Position numbers and translations under genes: made by a program | Notes under the pieces: model-generated | Seen by the model: only the letters and a program-made list of their open reading frames with translations | Told to the model about the DNA's origin: nothing | The model's database searches: none | Source of the DNA: Cydia pomonella | Lineage: Eukaryota > Arthropoda > Insecta > Lepidoptera > Tortricidae | Assembly: GCF_033807575.1 (NCBI RefSeq) | Contig: NC_084713.1 | Coordinates: 16,901,389-16,965,388, forward strand | Reading direction: 5' to 3' | DNA length: 64,000 nt | Shown here: one piece after another, positions 32,462 through 42,700 of the stretch | How positions within the stretch are numbered: the first letter of the stretch is position 1 | Layout: every line of letters starts with the position of its first letter

Positions 32462-32771
32462 TTAGGGTTCCGTAGCCAAATGGCAAAAAACGGAACCCTT
32501 ATAGATTCGTCATGTCCGTCTGTCTGTCCGATTATGTCACCGCCACTTTTTTCCGAAACTATAAGGGATATACTGTTCAAACTTGGTAAGTAGATGTATT
32601 CTATGAACCGCATTAGGATTTTTACACAAAAATAGAAAAAAAGCAATAAATTTTGGAGGTTCCCCATACTTAGAACTGAAACTCAAAAAATCTTTTTTGG
32701 TTTTTAATATCATTTTTTTCTAAACTGAATAGTTTGCGTGAGAGACACTTCCAAAGTGAAAAAATTTGTGT

Positions 32772-32797
32772 CCCCCCCCCCCCCCCCCCCCCCCCCC
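32772..32797. repeat. C26 homopolymer
   Basis: Twenty-six consecutive C. The matching positions in the inverted copy C are G runs of 11, 16 and 12. Confidence 0.95.
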
Positions 32798-32953
32798 GTA
32801 ACTCCTAAAATAACAGAATGAAAAATCTAAAAAAAATATATGATATACATTAGCATGCAAACTTCCACCGAAAATTGGTTTGAACGATATCTAGTAAGTA
32901 GTTTTTTTAAAACGTCATAAAATTAAAAAAAATATTTTTTTTTCATCAAACCC

Positions 32954-34013
32954 ATAATCATAATCATAATCATAATCAATTTATTAGTAATAAAAATTAC
33001 AGGTCACAGTAATTGCCTATATCTATAGGAAAATATAAAACATTAAATTAACACATAAGATTATGGCTGATAACTGCACTAATACATGCAGAGTACGTTA
33101 TATTATTTACATATTTGATTTTGTAAGATCACGGCTGTAGAATTCTTTATGGTCATAGAAAGCCTGCTCGATTAGCCAACTCTTCAGTTTTGTTTTGAAG
33201 ATTGTGTTGCTGTGTGTGTTAACTATTTCATTGGGTAGATGATTATATACCTTCGGACCCATAACGTGCACGAGTTTGGCTGACTTGGCTAGCTTGTGCG
33301 ACACGGCTGGGAGTCTTCTCCCAATTCGAGTGGAACGTACCGCATAACGGCGAGACGTTTCGTTACTTTTGCTCAAAACTGTATCTTCCAACTGTTCTCG
33401 CGCGTGCACTGCTGCTTGGAGTATCAGCAGCGATGGCAGTGTTAATATGCCCAGAGACTTAAAGTGAGGCTTCGTAGGCTCCGTTTGTGAGATGCGAACT
33501 ATGGCTCGTACGGCACGTTTTTGGAGACGAAACACCCTTTCCCAATCTGCAGCACTAGCCCACAGATCTACTCCGTATTGCAGATGTGCGTGCACTGATG
33601 CGAAATAACAATTTCGCACCATGTCGCGGGGGAGGATCCGAGCCAGCCTTTTTAGGGCGAAACAGGACGCTGAGAGTTTACCACACACCTTATCGATATG
33701 GGCCGCCCAAGTCAGTCCTCTATCCAAATCAAAGCCCAAGAAGGTCGTATTTGTGACTTGATCTATATTAATTCCGTTCGCGTTTACTGACAGTGACTCC
33801 ATCTGCCTACCCGAGAGATCGAAGTGAATGAAGTGAGTTTTTTTTATATTCAAAATGAGACCGTTACTTCGGAACCAATCTGATAGGCATGCGGCAGTCA
33901 CATTTAGTTGCGCATCTAGGGCATCACAGGTCGGTGCGCACACAACCACCGCAACGTCATCCGCATACATGAAAATCTCGCCGGTATATATAGCGTCGGG
34001 TAGGTCGTTAAGC
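32954..34013 (-). mobile_element. 5'-truncated non-LTR retrotransposon, CR1/Jockey group
   Basis: Inserted in copy B at ATCAAACCC/ATACGTG. The 3' end on the minus strand finishes with four or more ATTATG units at 32,954-32,977, a tandem hexamer tail typical of some CR1-like LINEs. The 5' end breaks off in the middle of the RT domain. No clear target duplication. Clade uncertain. Confidence 0.7.
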
Positions 34014-34015
34014 AT
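33107..34015 (-). pseudogene. reverse transcriptase C-terminal part, 302 codons
   Basis: The frame starts LNDLPDAIYTGEIFMYADDV, which contains the F-YADD catalytic box of LINE reverse transcriptases. Then come the NIKKTHFIHF and TFLGFDLD region (palm end), thumb region KLSASCFALKRL...HAHLQYGVDLWAS, and a basic C-terminal stretch (RLQKRAVRAIVRIS). The endonuclease, fingers and most of the palm are missing. The apparent ATG (34,013-34,015) is built at the junction: only CAT of the flanking repeat supplies it, so it is accidental. Absence of internal stops suggests a recent insertion or chance survival. Confidence 0.85.
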
Positions 34016-34275
34016 ACGTGTGGGATATCTACGGATAGGTCTTCATATTCATATTCATATTCATATTCATATTCAAAAATGATATTGAGGTTTCTAATAT
34101 CATTTTTTTCTAAGCTGAATAGTTTGCGCGAGATACACTTCCAAAGTGGTAAAATGTGTGTCCAAAGTGGTAAAATGTTGAACGAGATCTAGTAAGTAGA
34201 TTTTTTTTTAATACGTCTTAAATGGTACGGAACCCTTCATGCGCGAGTCCGACTCGCACTTGGCCGCTTTTTGTA

Positions 34276-34679
34276 ATAATAATAATAAAAAAGCCTCTTT
34301 ATTTTCTTATCAACTACTTACACACTTGGTATCATTTAGGTACATACCATTAATCTATTAATATTTTTAGAATATTTTAACTAATTTAGTTATCTTTTAT
34401 TAGCAATATTTAATATACATTCATTCATTAATCTTAAGAGAGCCTGGCCCTCTATCGCTGCAGCATTTTCCATTCCAGCCTATTCTGGGCCTTCATTTTC
34501 ACTTCTTGATATGAGTGGCTACAGCACGATTTTTTAATCTGTATCATGTATGATATTCTGGGTCTTCGTCTTCCTCTTTTTTTCTCAATTCTGCCCTTCA
34601 GTATGATTTTATTTAACCCTTCGTGTCGAAGTATGTCATTTGGCTCTACGTTTTTCAATAAAAATACAATCTTTCTCAA
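34276..34679 (-). pseudogene. C-terminal fragment of RTE-like LINE
   Basis: Minus-strand frame 34,452-34,679 reads LRHEGLNKIILKGRIEKKRG then RRRPRISYMIQIKK and MKAQNRLEWK, the RH-L...I-EGK-RGRRPR-S-ID...A-NR-EW pattern of a LINE C-terminus. The 3' part continues to a TTATTA-type tail at 34,276. Domains upstream are absent. Confidence 0.65.
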
Positions 34680-34734
34680 ATAAGTAAAGTATAAAAAAAT
34701 TGTTATAGTTTATATTTTGTTTCTACGTAAGTAC

Positions 34735-34806
34735 TACGTGTATGTAAATGCGAAAGTGACGCATGACATGACAAGTGATAAACAGTCGACCATGATACCG
34801 CCGCTG
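34735..34806. repeat. MITE fragment, GGTAGCATGGTCGC family
   Basis: ATGTAAATGCGAAAGTGACG, GACAAGTGATAAACAGTCGA and CCATGATACCGCCGCTG match the right half of the copy at 4174-4300. Confidence 0.6.
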
Positions 34807-34943
34807 TTTACTGCTGCGGTCACAATCTGACTGTCATCTTTAGACGAGACCTAACGAGGATAACGAAGCTGTCTCCCAAAATAATAGTGTGACCTCTGAC
34901 TACATCTGAAATGTCATCGGACCAACAAGACATCATTTGTTCA

Positions 34944-35226
34944 TTTTTTTTTATATTACGTCGGTGGCAAACAAGCATACGGCCTGCCTGGTGGTAAGCA
35001 GTCTCCATGTGCGGTCACTCGGCACCCTCGTTGAGTTCCGGCAACCCTACCCACCGGCAGGAACACAACATTATGAGTAGCGTCTTGTGTTATTTGGCTG
35101 CGGTTTTCTGTAAGGTGGGGATACTTCCCCAGTTGGGCTCTGCTTTAGATCTGGAATGACGTCCGCTGTGCCACAGCACACCCTACCACACAAAGCGAGA
35201 TGACATTCACAATGCCCATACCTCTC
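34944..35226 (-). repeat. LINE-tailed short interspersed repeat, copy 3
   Basis: Reverse complement of copies 1 and 2, from TACGTCGGTGGCAAACAAGC to GAGATGACATTCACAATGCC. Part of the LINE-tail portion is deleted near 35,005. Confidence 0.7.
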
Positions 35227-36257
35227 TTTTTTTTAAAGAATGAACAACGGGGAACTTGTTAACGGTATCAATGTCAGTAGCTTCGATGTAATTTAAAATA
35301 TTAATATGCATATTCTGTAGTAGAGAATGTATATTATTTGATGGAGTAACCACATTCTTTATTGAGATTGTTTCTGAAAATACATTTGTTGAGCGATATT
35401 AAAATAAAATACATAAGTGTTCAACGGGCTTATAGTAGAAAAACTCCAGATTTAAATATATGAGACGCGTAATATATCTTGTGGTACAGGAATAAGTGTG
35501 GCATGTAAATTTTGGCAATATCGTAAAATTAAAATACGAGAGGAGATTTACCTTAGTGGCGCTTTGCTATAATGTTTGTGCAAGCTTTTCAAGGGTGTGA
35601 TTTTGACCCGAACAATATGTTTGTTTTCTGTAACTAAACACAACGACCATACATACATATATATAACCAAAACACAATACACATACATATACATAGCGAA
35701 AGATACCGTACACATTTTATTTTTTTATATATTTATTAATTAAGAGCAATGAATAAGTTAGTTTAGAAAGTTGGGGTGATTTATAACGTCTGATTCTATG
35801 TATTACCATTAATTCTACATTTGTCTCAAAAGTAAGTAGGTAATACTTATAACTAACCTATATAAAGATGAGAAAAACGATTTAGTGTAGAAAAGGGTTT
35901 AAAAGCTAAAAATATACCCAGTTTATCAGTTGGTAAAAACATTTTTAAACGACAGAAGGCAGAAATAGAATTTTCAAATGCAAAAAAATTTAATCTGACG
36001 CTCAACTGCTGAAAAAATAATTCAGTTTGAAACCCTGGCATATTTCGAATACAAAAATTCGTTCGGAGACAGTAAAAGCCGTTTTCAAATTTAAACACAC
36101 CGCTTAATACGTCACAGGAATACTTTTGAAAATATACATTCTCTTTAATCGGAAATGGCTTTTCGAACACAATTCGCAGCTATTTTTCCCTTGCATGGGA
36201 TTCTGTGCACAACGAAAATTGGAGCGATGCGTTTGAAACGAGAATCGGTACTCTGTT
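35227..36257. other. AT-rich stretch, no gene seen
   Basis: A 105-codon minus-strand frame (35,853-36,170) is Phe- and Leu-rich and matches no family I recognise; AT bias can create such frames. Confidence 0.35.
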
Positions 36258-36425
36258 TTTTTATACCACATCGGTAGCAAACGTATGCTTGTTTGCTGCC
36301 CGCCTGATGGTAACAGTTGCCGTAGCCTATGGACGCCTGCAACTCCAAAGATGTTGACCTTTTAAAAAACCTGCACACTCCTTTTTTGAAAAACCCCTAT
36401 TGTAGCCCCTCGGGAAAACCTCAAA
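36258..36425 (-). pseudogene. 3' end of Jockey-superfamily LINE, very short
   Basis: Reverse complement of the tail CATCAGGCGGGCAGC...TATGCTTG plus the last codons (FKKGVCRFFKR-like) and the GGTTTTCCCGAGG segment of the LINE at 49,960-51,853. It stops 40 codons from the protein end. Confidence 0.65.
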
Positions 36426-36576
36426 CCGGTTTTTGATGCCTGTTTTGCTGTTTTGCCATATTGCGCAAGCTTTGATATGAATCTAAGATAAGTATGCAGA
36501 TTTTAATCAGCGCTTAGTGAAACAGAATAGTAAGGAATGTGATTATTTAAGTATTTATGGATACGATATTATTTTT

Positions 36577-36722
36577 GGAAGGTACAGCCAAGTGTAAAAA
36601 TATGGGTGTACACATCTTACTCAACAATATGTCCCATAGCATCTTATTCCAGTGTAATGAAAGCGTAGTACCATATTTATGAGACGATTCTCTCGATACA
36701 TATTTTTGCAGCTGACTGTACG
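36577..36722. mobile_element. TIR MITE, GCAAAAATATG arms
   Basis: GGTACAGCCAAGTGTAAAAA at the left and inverted TTTTTGCAGCTGACTGTACG at the right, about 146 bp in all. Confidence 0.55.
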
Positions 36723-37492
36723 TACCTACAAGTAATAGCCTATTTTCCTTTATCTGGTATTCTATGCACAACTGAAACGGAAATTGATTCATAAATGATA
36801 CAGCCTGTGCTTGTATGGAGCATATAGATTGAAAGGTGAACATAGCATTTGTTTGGCTTTACGTTCCCAATATCAGATGCAACGTACATTTGAAAACTCG
36901 ATTTTTCAATAACATTTTTTAGAAACTCACTGTTTATGAAACCCTACCTACAAGAGACGAAAATCATATTTGCCATGGAACGCAGAAGTGAACACGATTT
37001 TTATTCCTATATATAAATTATTTAGGCAATATTTCAATTATCGTAGAATATCATCGATATTCAAAGATCGTTTTGTCGAAAATGTATATTTTGTCAATGG
37101 TCATAGTTTCAAACTGTTAGATTTCATGTAGTTGCATTACATGTGATTTTTTTATCCGTAAGTAGGTTTTAGTCCTACCAAAACTTTTTTGTTTTTTTTT
37201 TCATTTAAAGCGTAGCCTAGCCTAACGGGAGTCCCACATAACCACTCGGGTCCCCCCCCCCTACAAAAAAGGGCATCGTCATGTTACAGAAAGCCCATCC
37301 ACATTAGGTTTCGTGAAAAGTATCTAAACCTAAACAATAAGCATTTTACAGTTCCGTCGAACACGCAGTACCTACATAAGCGCCTATGAGAGTTGTTTTG
37401 ACGCTTAAGTAGATCCGATTTAAAACTTAAACGTCAACTCAGTTTGCGCTTTCTGTTATTGTGAACGTGTTGCGAATCAGTGGAGGAAGCGG
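36723..37492. other. no gene recognised
   Basis: AT-rich with a C9 tract near 37,253. Nothing supported. Confidence 0.4.
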
Positions 37493-37700
37493 AGTAACAT
37501 TTGAAGAGTTCCCTCGATTTATCCAAGATCCCATCATTAGACCCCGACTTGGTGCCCTCGGGGCCATCTCGGGGTTATACCCGTTCGATTAAAAAAAAAA
37601 ATTGAAAATCGGTTCACGATTCTCGGAGATATCGAGTAACAGATGTATATAACCTACCTACAAAAAAACCTACTTTTTTGAATTCGGTTAAAACTACGAC
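37493..37700 (+). repeat. dispersed repeat ending GAATTCGGTTAAAA
   Basis: GAGTTCCCTCGATTTATCCA, CCCGACTTGGTG, GAAAATCGGTTCACGATTCT and CGGAGATATCGAGTAACAGA are in the order I recall for a widespread lepidopteran repeat; related end at 4047-4095. Confidence 0.5.
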
Positions 37701-38155
37701 AATGTCTCCATTCTTGTCTGTGTCTCTTAGTCGCTTTTATAGGAGAATAAATTCAATTGCAAAAATTCAGAAATGAGCGTCTCGTTTATCACCTATCTAA
37801 GGTTTTCCTATAAACCGTGTTTTTTTAAGTTCGTTAATTTCAAGGGTGCATTCCTGAGCTTAAATTAAGTAACTTCCTCTAAGAAACCGGTATTCTAATA
37901 AACTCCAGTCTGGAGACAATCAATGATCTGATTTTTATGTGACAAAGCCCCTACGAGCGTGTTCACTTGCCTTAGGGCCTGATTATGATTACATATTGAT
38001 TAATGTAGAGTTTATACATTTGCTACTTAATTCAAGTACTATGTCGGACGATTGATATTCGAAATTTCATTGATATGTTATAGTTTTCAATTGTTAAGTG
38101 GATTTAAATATAATGTCCGTGTTACAACAACGCTTATACTGTATGGCTTTATTAC
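37701..38155. other. no gene or repeat recognised
   Basis: AT-rich; nothing supported. Confidence 0.4.
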
Positions 38156-38270
38156 GGCCCAATTTCAATTTGAAGAAAGATTAAAACACGTTTAAGATCT
38201 TGGAAAAATCTTTAAAACAGCGATAACTAAACGACATGTCAAAATTGACGTTTATTTCTATTCCGCTGTG
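38156..38270. repeat. MITE fragment, ATTCTTCGAATCGGGCC family
   Basis: ACGTTTAAGATCTTGGAAAA, GCGATAACTAAACGACATGT and AAATTGACGTTTATTTCTAT match modules at 17,940-18,015. Confidence 0.6.
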
Positions 38271-38299
38271 ATCTTCTATGTATAAATAAGTTTTTTTTA

Positions 38300-38372
38300 T
38301 AGGCTTACGACCACAATCTCACCTGATGGTAATGCCGATGCATTCTAGGATGGAACATGTTTACCTAGGTAA
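38300..38372 (+). repeat. short dispersed repeat (ACCACAATCTCACCTGATGG)
   Basis: Second copy of the segment at 16,936-17,015. Confidence 0.5.
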
Positions 38373-38679
38373 GGTATCCAAGGCAGGGATCGGAACCGCT
38401 TTTTTGCAAAAACATCGAAATAACCATATATTTCGGTTTATTTTATACTCTAAATGTAGGACTCAGTTGTGTTTTCAGATAACAACTTCGTATTATTAGA
38501 TTGCCTAATTAGAAATGAAGTAATTAACAAAGAACGAAAAAATACCGTTTCCGTTCCCATACAAAAAATACCGGTTTCCGATCCCTGATCCAAGGTTTTT
38601 AAGCCTGAAACATGATTGATCCTAATATAATTTAAATTTATTAAAATGATGTTTTAATTTAGTTTAACAGCCTTCATGT

Positions 38680-39082
38680 CGACATGGCTACACCTAGTGA
38701 CCTTGCCTACGAAGCAGGAGGTCCCTGGTTCAAATCCTGGTAAGGGCATTCATTTGTGTGTTTATCACAGAGTTTGTTCCAGAGTTATGGATGTTTTCGA
38801 TATATTTAAGAATGTATCTATATCTACTAATTATCTCCCCTCGAGCGGTAAGGTGCTTCGAAATGGACGCTTTCCGACATTCCGACAACCGCGCGTGCGG
38901 CTGCCGTCATTTTTAATATGAAAAACTTGCCGTTGCCGAAGATTTAAAATATTGCTTTGCTGCCCGACTGGATATATTATAATATCGTCGTCTAGTAACC
39001 ATAACGCAGTCGTTATTGATCGGTGGGGTAGGTAAATTTCTGTAAGATTATCCCATAATATTTATTATACATTTATTATTTA
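38680..39082 (+). repeat. tRNA-derived SINE, copy 1, with internal insertion
   Basis: The head GACATGGCTACACCTAGTGA and CCTGGTTCAAATCCTGGTAA (B box) and TTATGGATGTTTTCGATATA are followed by a foreign GC-rich piece (about 38,836-38,970). The SINE resumes at ATATCGTCGTCTAGTAACC and ends TAAGATTATCCCATAATATT. Compare the complete copy at 46,951. Confidence 0.65.
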
Positions 39083-39318
39083 GTTAACCGATGTTTACAA
39101 AGCACTTTCCACTATCAGACTTAAGTGCCTTCAATTCTTATACCTTGCAGTTTGTACTGCCAACGAAGGCGGCGCAAAGCTGAAAGCCTGCTCGAGTCTC
39201 GGCACGGTTTATTGGTTTCCAGCTCGCATGTTTGCTCTAAACGTCCTCTTTGCATGAGAAAAGAATCACCAAACACCAAATGCACTTTAAACTTGATAAT
39301 GTTGCCACTTGCGGTGAA
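39083..39318. other. target-site sequence left of the BEL element
   Basis: Overlapping frames on both strands (39,121-39,358) are mutual shadows; no similarity recognised. Confidence 0.4.
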
Positions 39319-39323
39319 ATGCG
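39319..39323. other. 5-bp target site duplication ATGCG (left)
   Basis: Directly abuts the outer edge of the left LTR and is repeated at 46,519-46,523. Five base pairs is the usual length for BEL/Pao integration. Confidence 0.9.
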
Positions 39324-39748
39324 TGTACAATCGCCCTCGAATAGGGAAATTGTTTTAGACAACGAGAAATTTAACAATCTACGCCAGTGAAAGCAAATAG
39401 CTCGAAAGCCAACTCACCCGGTCTCTGCACGACGAATCGCTTTGTCGGTACCGACACTCTTCATTGGCGAGCTGATGCTGTAGTGGCTCCGGTGAGGGTT
39501 TGGAGCACACAAATCGACAGTTTTTAGGTATTTTTTTATTTTTCACGACGCACGAGCTTGCGTATACGGCCATGAGCAGCCATCGAAATCTATCTACCTT
39601 CCACTGGCTTTTTATAAACGTCAAAAAATATTCGAAAAGTACCCTACCTACTGTCGCTAATTAATGTGTTCCATTTTACGATATAGAAATGAAATGTCTC
39701 AAAAAAATAACAAATAAACTAAACTAGATATGGTGTCCGGACCGATCA
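39324..39748 (-). repeat. 3' LTR of the BEL/Pao element
   Basis: 425 bp, bounded by TG...CA on the plus strand (TGTACAATCG...ACCGATCA) and hence also TG...CA on the element strand. AATAAA on the minus strand at 39,535-39,540 is a possible polyadenylation signal. Confidence 0.95.
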
Positions 39749-39762
39749 TTCCGCCCACCAAA
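39749..39762 (-). promoter_or_regulatory. polypurine tract
   Basis: On the element strand GGTGGGCGGAA lies immediately before the 3' LTR (TGATCGG). GGTGGGCGGAATG-type tracts are usual in BEL elements and prime plus-strand DNA synthesis. Confidence 0.75.
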
Positions 39763-39784
39763 TACAAAGTATTTTAAGAATAAA

Positions 39785-42700
39785 CTAGTCTATAGGTAAA
39801 GGACACAACTTTACCAGAGGTCTTTGTATTAGACCTGATTGTGACCGAACCGTAGCTACACGGGAGATCCCATCTTTGCCCGGATGCAAAGATACTATAC
39901 GACCAAGAGACCAATGAAGTGGCTTCAGTTGTTCATCTTTAATCAATACTAATGTGCCCACCTTGGGTTCGTCAATATCCGAGTGCCATTTCGCGCGTTG
40001 ATTTAATGTATGCAAATACTCCAAATGCCATCGCTTCCAGAAATCACGATGAAGTTTCTGCACAAGCTGCCAACGATTCGAAATAGAAATGTTTATGTCG
40101 CTAGTTGACGTATCTACAAGTGATGTTAAGGGCTCTAAGGTGAGAAAATGTCCGGGTGTTAACACTGACATGTCGTTTGGATCGGAACTCATCTCACAGA
40201 GTGGCCGTGAGTTAAGGGCCGATTCAATTTGTGCGGCCACTGTAAGAAATTCCTCATAAGTTAGGATTTGATTCCCTACAACGCGAGCAAGATGCGTTTT
40301 AAACGATTTGATGTTGGCTTCCCACAAGCCGCCGAAGTGGGGTGCGGCTGGTGGATTGAAAGAGAATTCGATACTCTCACGAGAAGCTGCGTCTTGCATG
40401 AGAGGTAGCAATGCGTTATAAGCGCCTACGAAATTCGTACCTCGGTCACAATGTATGCGTTGGCAACGGCCACGGCGAGCGATAAATCGACGCAAAGCAG
40501 CGAGAAAGGCTTCGGTGGTCAGTCCTATAACAAGCTCGACATGAGAAGCCTTGGTCGCAAAACATATAAATAAACACACGTGTGTTTTAAAAGGCCTAGC
40601 TCCACGATAGCGTTTAATGTATGTGGGAAAAGGACCCGCAAAATCGACACCGATACACGAGAAAGGTTTTACTTGTGAAATACGAGTTTTTGGGAGGTCT
40701 GCCATACGGGGCACCAAAGGTTTTGGATTAGAGCGGAAGCACTTTATACATTTCGATAGGCGAGAACTAATTACGCGCTTAGAAGCCAGTATCCAAAAGT
40801 TTTGTGCAATCAAGAAATTTAGCGTGCGTAATCCCGGATGCTGACTATCGTTATGTACTTGGTCGATGACGAGCTGTGTCATGCGATCCTGACTGGGCAG
40901 CAGTAAAGGGTGCTTGCAATCATAATCAAGTTCAGAGTGAACCAGCCTACCGCCCACCCTCAGCAAACCGGAATTATCGATAAAAACACTGAGTTTTCTG
41001 AATTGTTTAGGCAATTTTTTACCTTCCTTTAGAGATATTATCTCATTCGAAAATGACTTGTCTTGAGTTAACTTAACTAAATTAGTAAGGGCACCATCGA
41101 GTTCCGATTGAACAAGTGGGCCGAAGCGTCTTTTGTCAGGGTTACGACAGTTATGTACGAAACGATGAACGTAAGCGACAATGCGTTTAGCCTTATTGAG
41201 ACTCGAATGTCTGGATAAGAAGTCATCAAGTTGGTTGACGGCAGTAAACAACACGGTCTGCTTGGGGACCCTTTGTTCTTCCAACAAGTCCGATTGCGGT
41301 TCGATAGACGACGGTAACTTTGGCCAAGAGCTACTGTCAAGTGCCAACCAAGCCGGGCCTGTCCACCATAGAGGATGATTTACAAGTTCTCGAACAGTCA
41401 CTCCGCGAGAGGCACAATCAGCTGGATTGGTTTCTGACGTGACATGGCGCCAATGACCAGCGGGTATTCTTTCTTGTATGTGACTTACGCGGTTACTGAC
41501 GTAAGTTTTCCAGCGTTGCGATGGCGAACGTAACCAGGAGAGTGTCACAGTGGAATCAGACCAACAGAAAATATCCTCAAATTGGACGTCTCCGTTGTAA
41601 ATTTCCTTTACGTGTTTAACGAGGTCTGTCAGCAAAACTGCAGCGCACAGTTCCAAACGGGGGGTAGAAGTACGTTGCAAAGGAGAGACCTTACAGCGTG
41701 ACATTATCAAATGTATAGTGATGCTACCATCACTATGTCGAATGCGAAAGTAAATGACAGCCGAGTATCCTGCCTCGGAAGCGTCACAGAAGCCATGCAG
41801 CTGAACACTGCAGGACTTCGTCGATGGAATGAATCGAGGTATTTCGAGAGACGACAACAAGTCGAGATCTAAACGATAACGAAACCAGTTTTGACTGATA
41901 TTGGGGGGTGCTACCACATCCCAATCCAAACCGAGAGTCCAAAGTTCTTGAATTATGCGCTTGAACGAGAGTGTCAAGGGTGTAAGAAACCCAAGAGGAT
42001 CAAATATGCGCGCCAATTCCGAAAGAATATTTCGTTTTGTGCACTTTTCATGAAGCGCATTGACCGTGAAAGTGAACGCGTCACTGGACGGGTTCCACTC
42101 CATACCGAGCACCTTAACAGGAGATGTCGGTTCCGAATCAAAAGAGAGCGTCTTATTATGACAATGGGTTGGGTCGAGATTGTCGAGCAGACGGGGACAG
42201 TTGCTCGACCACTTGCGAAGTTCGAAACATCCTTTCTCTAGGATCTGAACCACCTGAGACTGAAGGTCGAGAGCTGATTCGACAGACTCAGCGCCTGTCA
42301 CCACGTCATCGACGTAAATGTCTCGTTTGAGGACGTCAACCGCACGAGGATACTTTTTGCCTTCATCAATAGCTAATTGAATCAGGGCTCGAATGGCTAG
42401 GAAACTGGACGAAGACATGCCGTAGGTCACGGTGTTTAAACGAAATTCTTGTATAGGTTCATCGAGGGAGAACCTGAACAAAATGCGTTGGAAATCTCGA
42501 TCGGTAAGAGAGACTAAAATTTGTCGATACATTTGACGTATGTCGGCTGTGAAAACAACCGCATGCAAACGAAAGCGAAGTAATATCGAAACGAGATCAG
42601 ATTGTAGTTTCGGTCCAACGAGCAACTGGTCATTCAACGAGGGGCCTCCAGTAGGCTGAGCAGTAGCATCAAAGACCGCTCTCAATTTGGTGGTGGTGCT

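Larger units (their letters stand above)
32462..34272. mobile_element. GGTTCCGTA-framed repeat, copy B, split by a LINE
   Basis: Starts TTAGGGTTCCGTAGCCAAAT, ends GGTACGGAACCCTTCATGCG, CGAGTCCGACTCGCACTTGG and CCGC. It contains a 26-bp C tract (32,772-32,797) and an expanded TTCATA hexamer (about 34,042-34,075). The stretch ATCAAACCC / ATACGTGTGGG, contiguous in copy C, is separated here by the LINE at 32,954-34,013. Confidence 0.75.

Noticed and set aside
32317..32667. A frame of about 70 codons seemingly conserved with 55,514-55,741 (shared MRFIEYIYLPSLNSI and GQTDGHDESIRVPFFAIW)
   Set aside because: Both lie in the same position of two copies of the GGTTCCGTA-framed repeat. The nucleotide differences that I compared nearly all change the amino acid, so there is no sign of protein selection.
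35853..36170. 105-codon Phe/Leu-rich minus-strand frame as a membrane protein
   Set aside because: The composition is explained by AT-rich DNA; there is no clear pattern of hydrophobic segments and no neighbour support.
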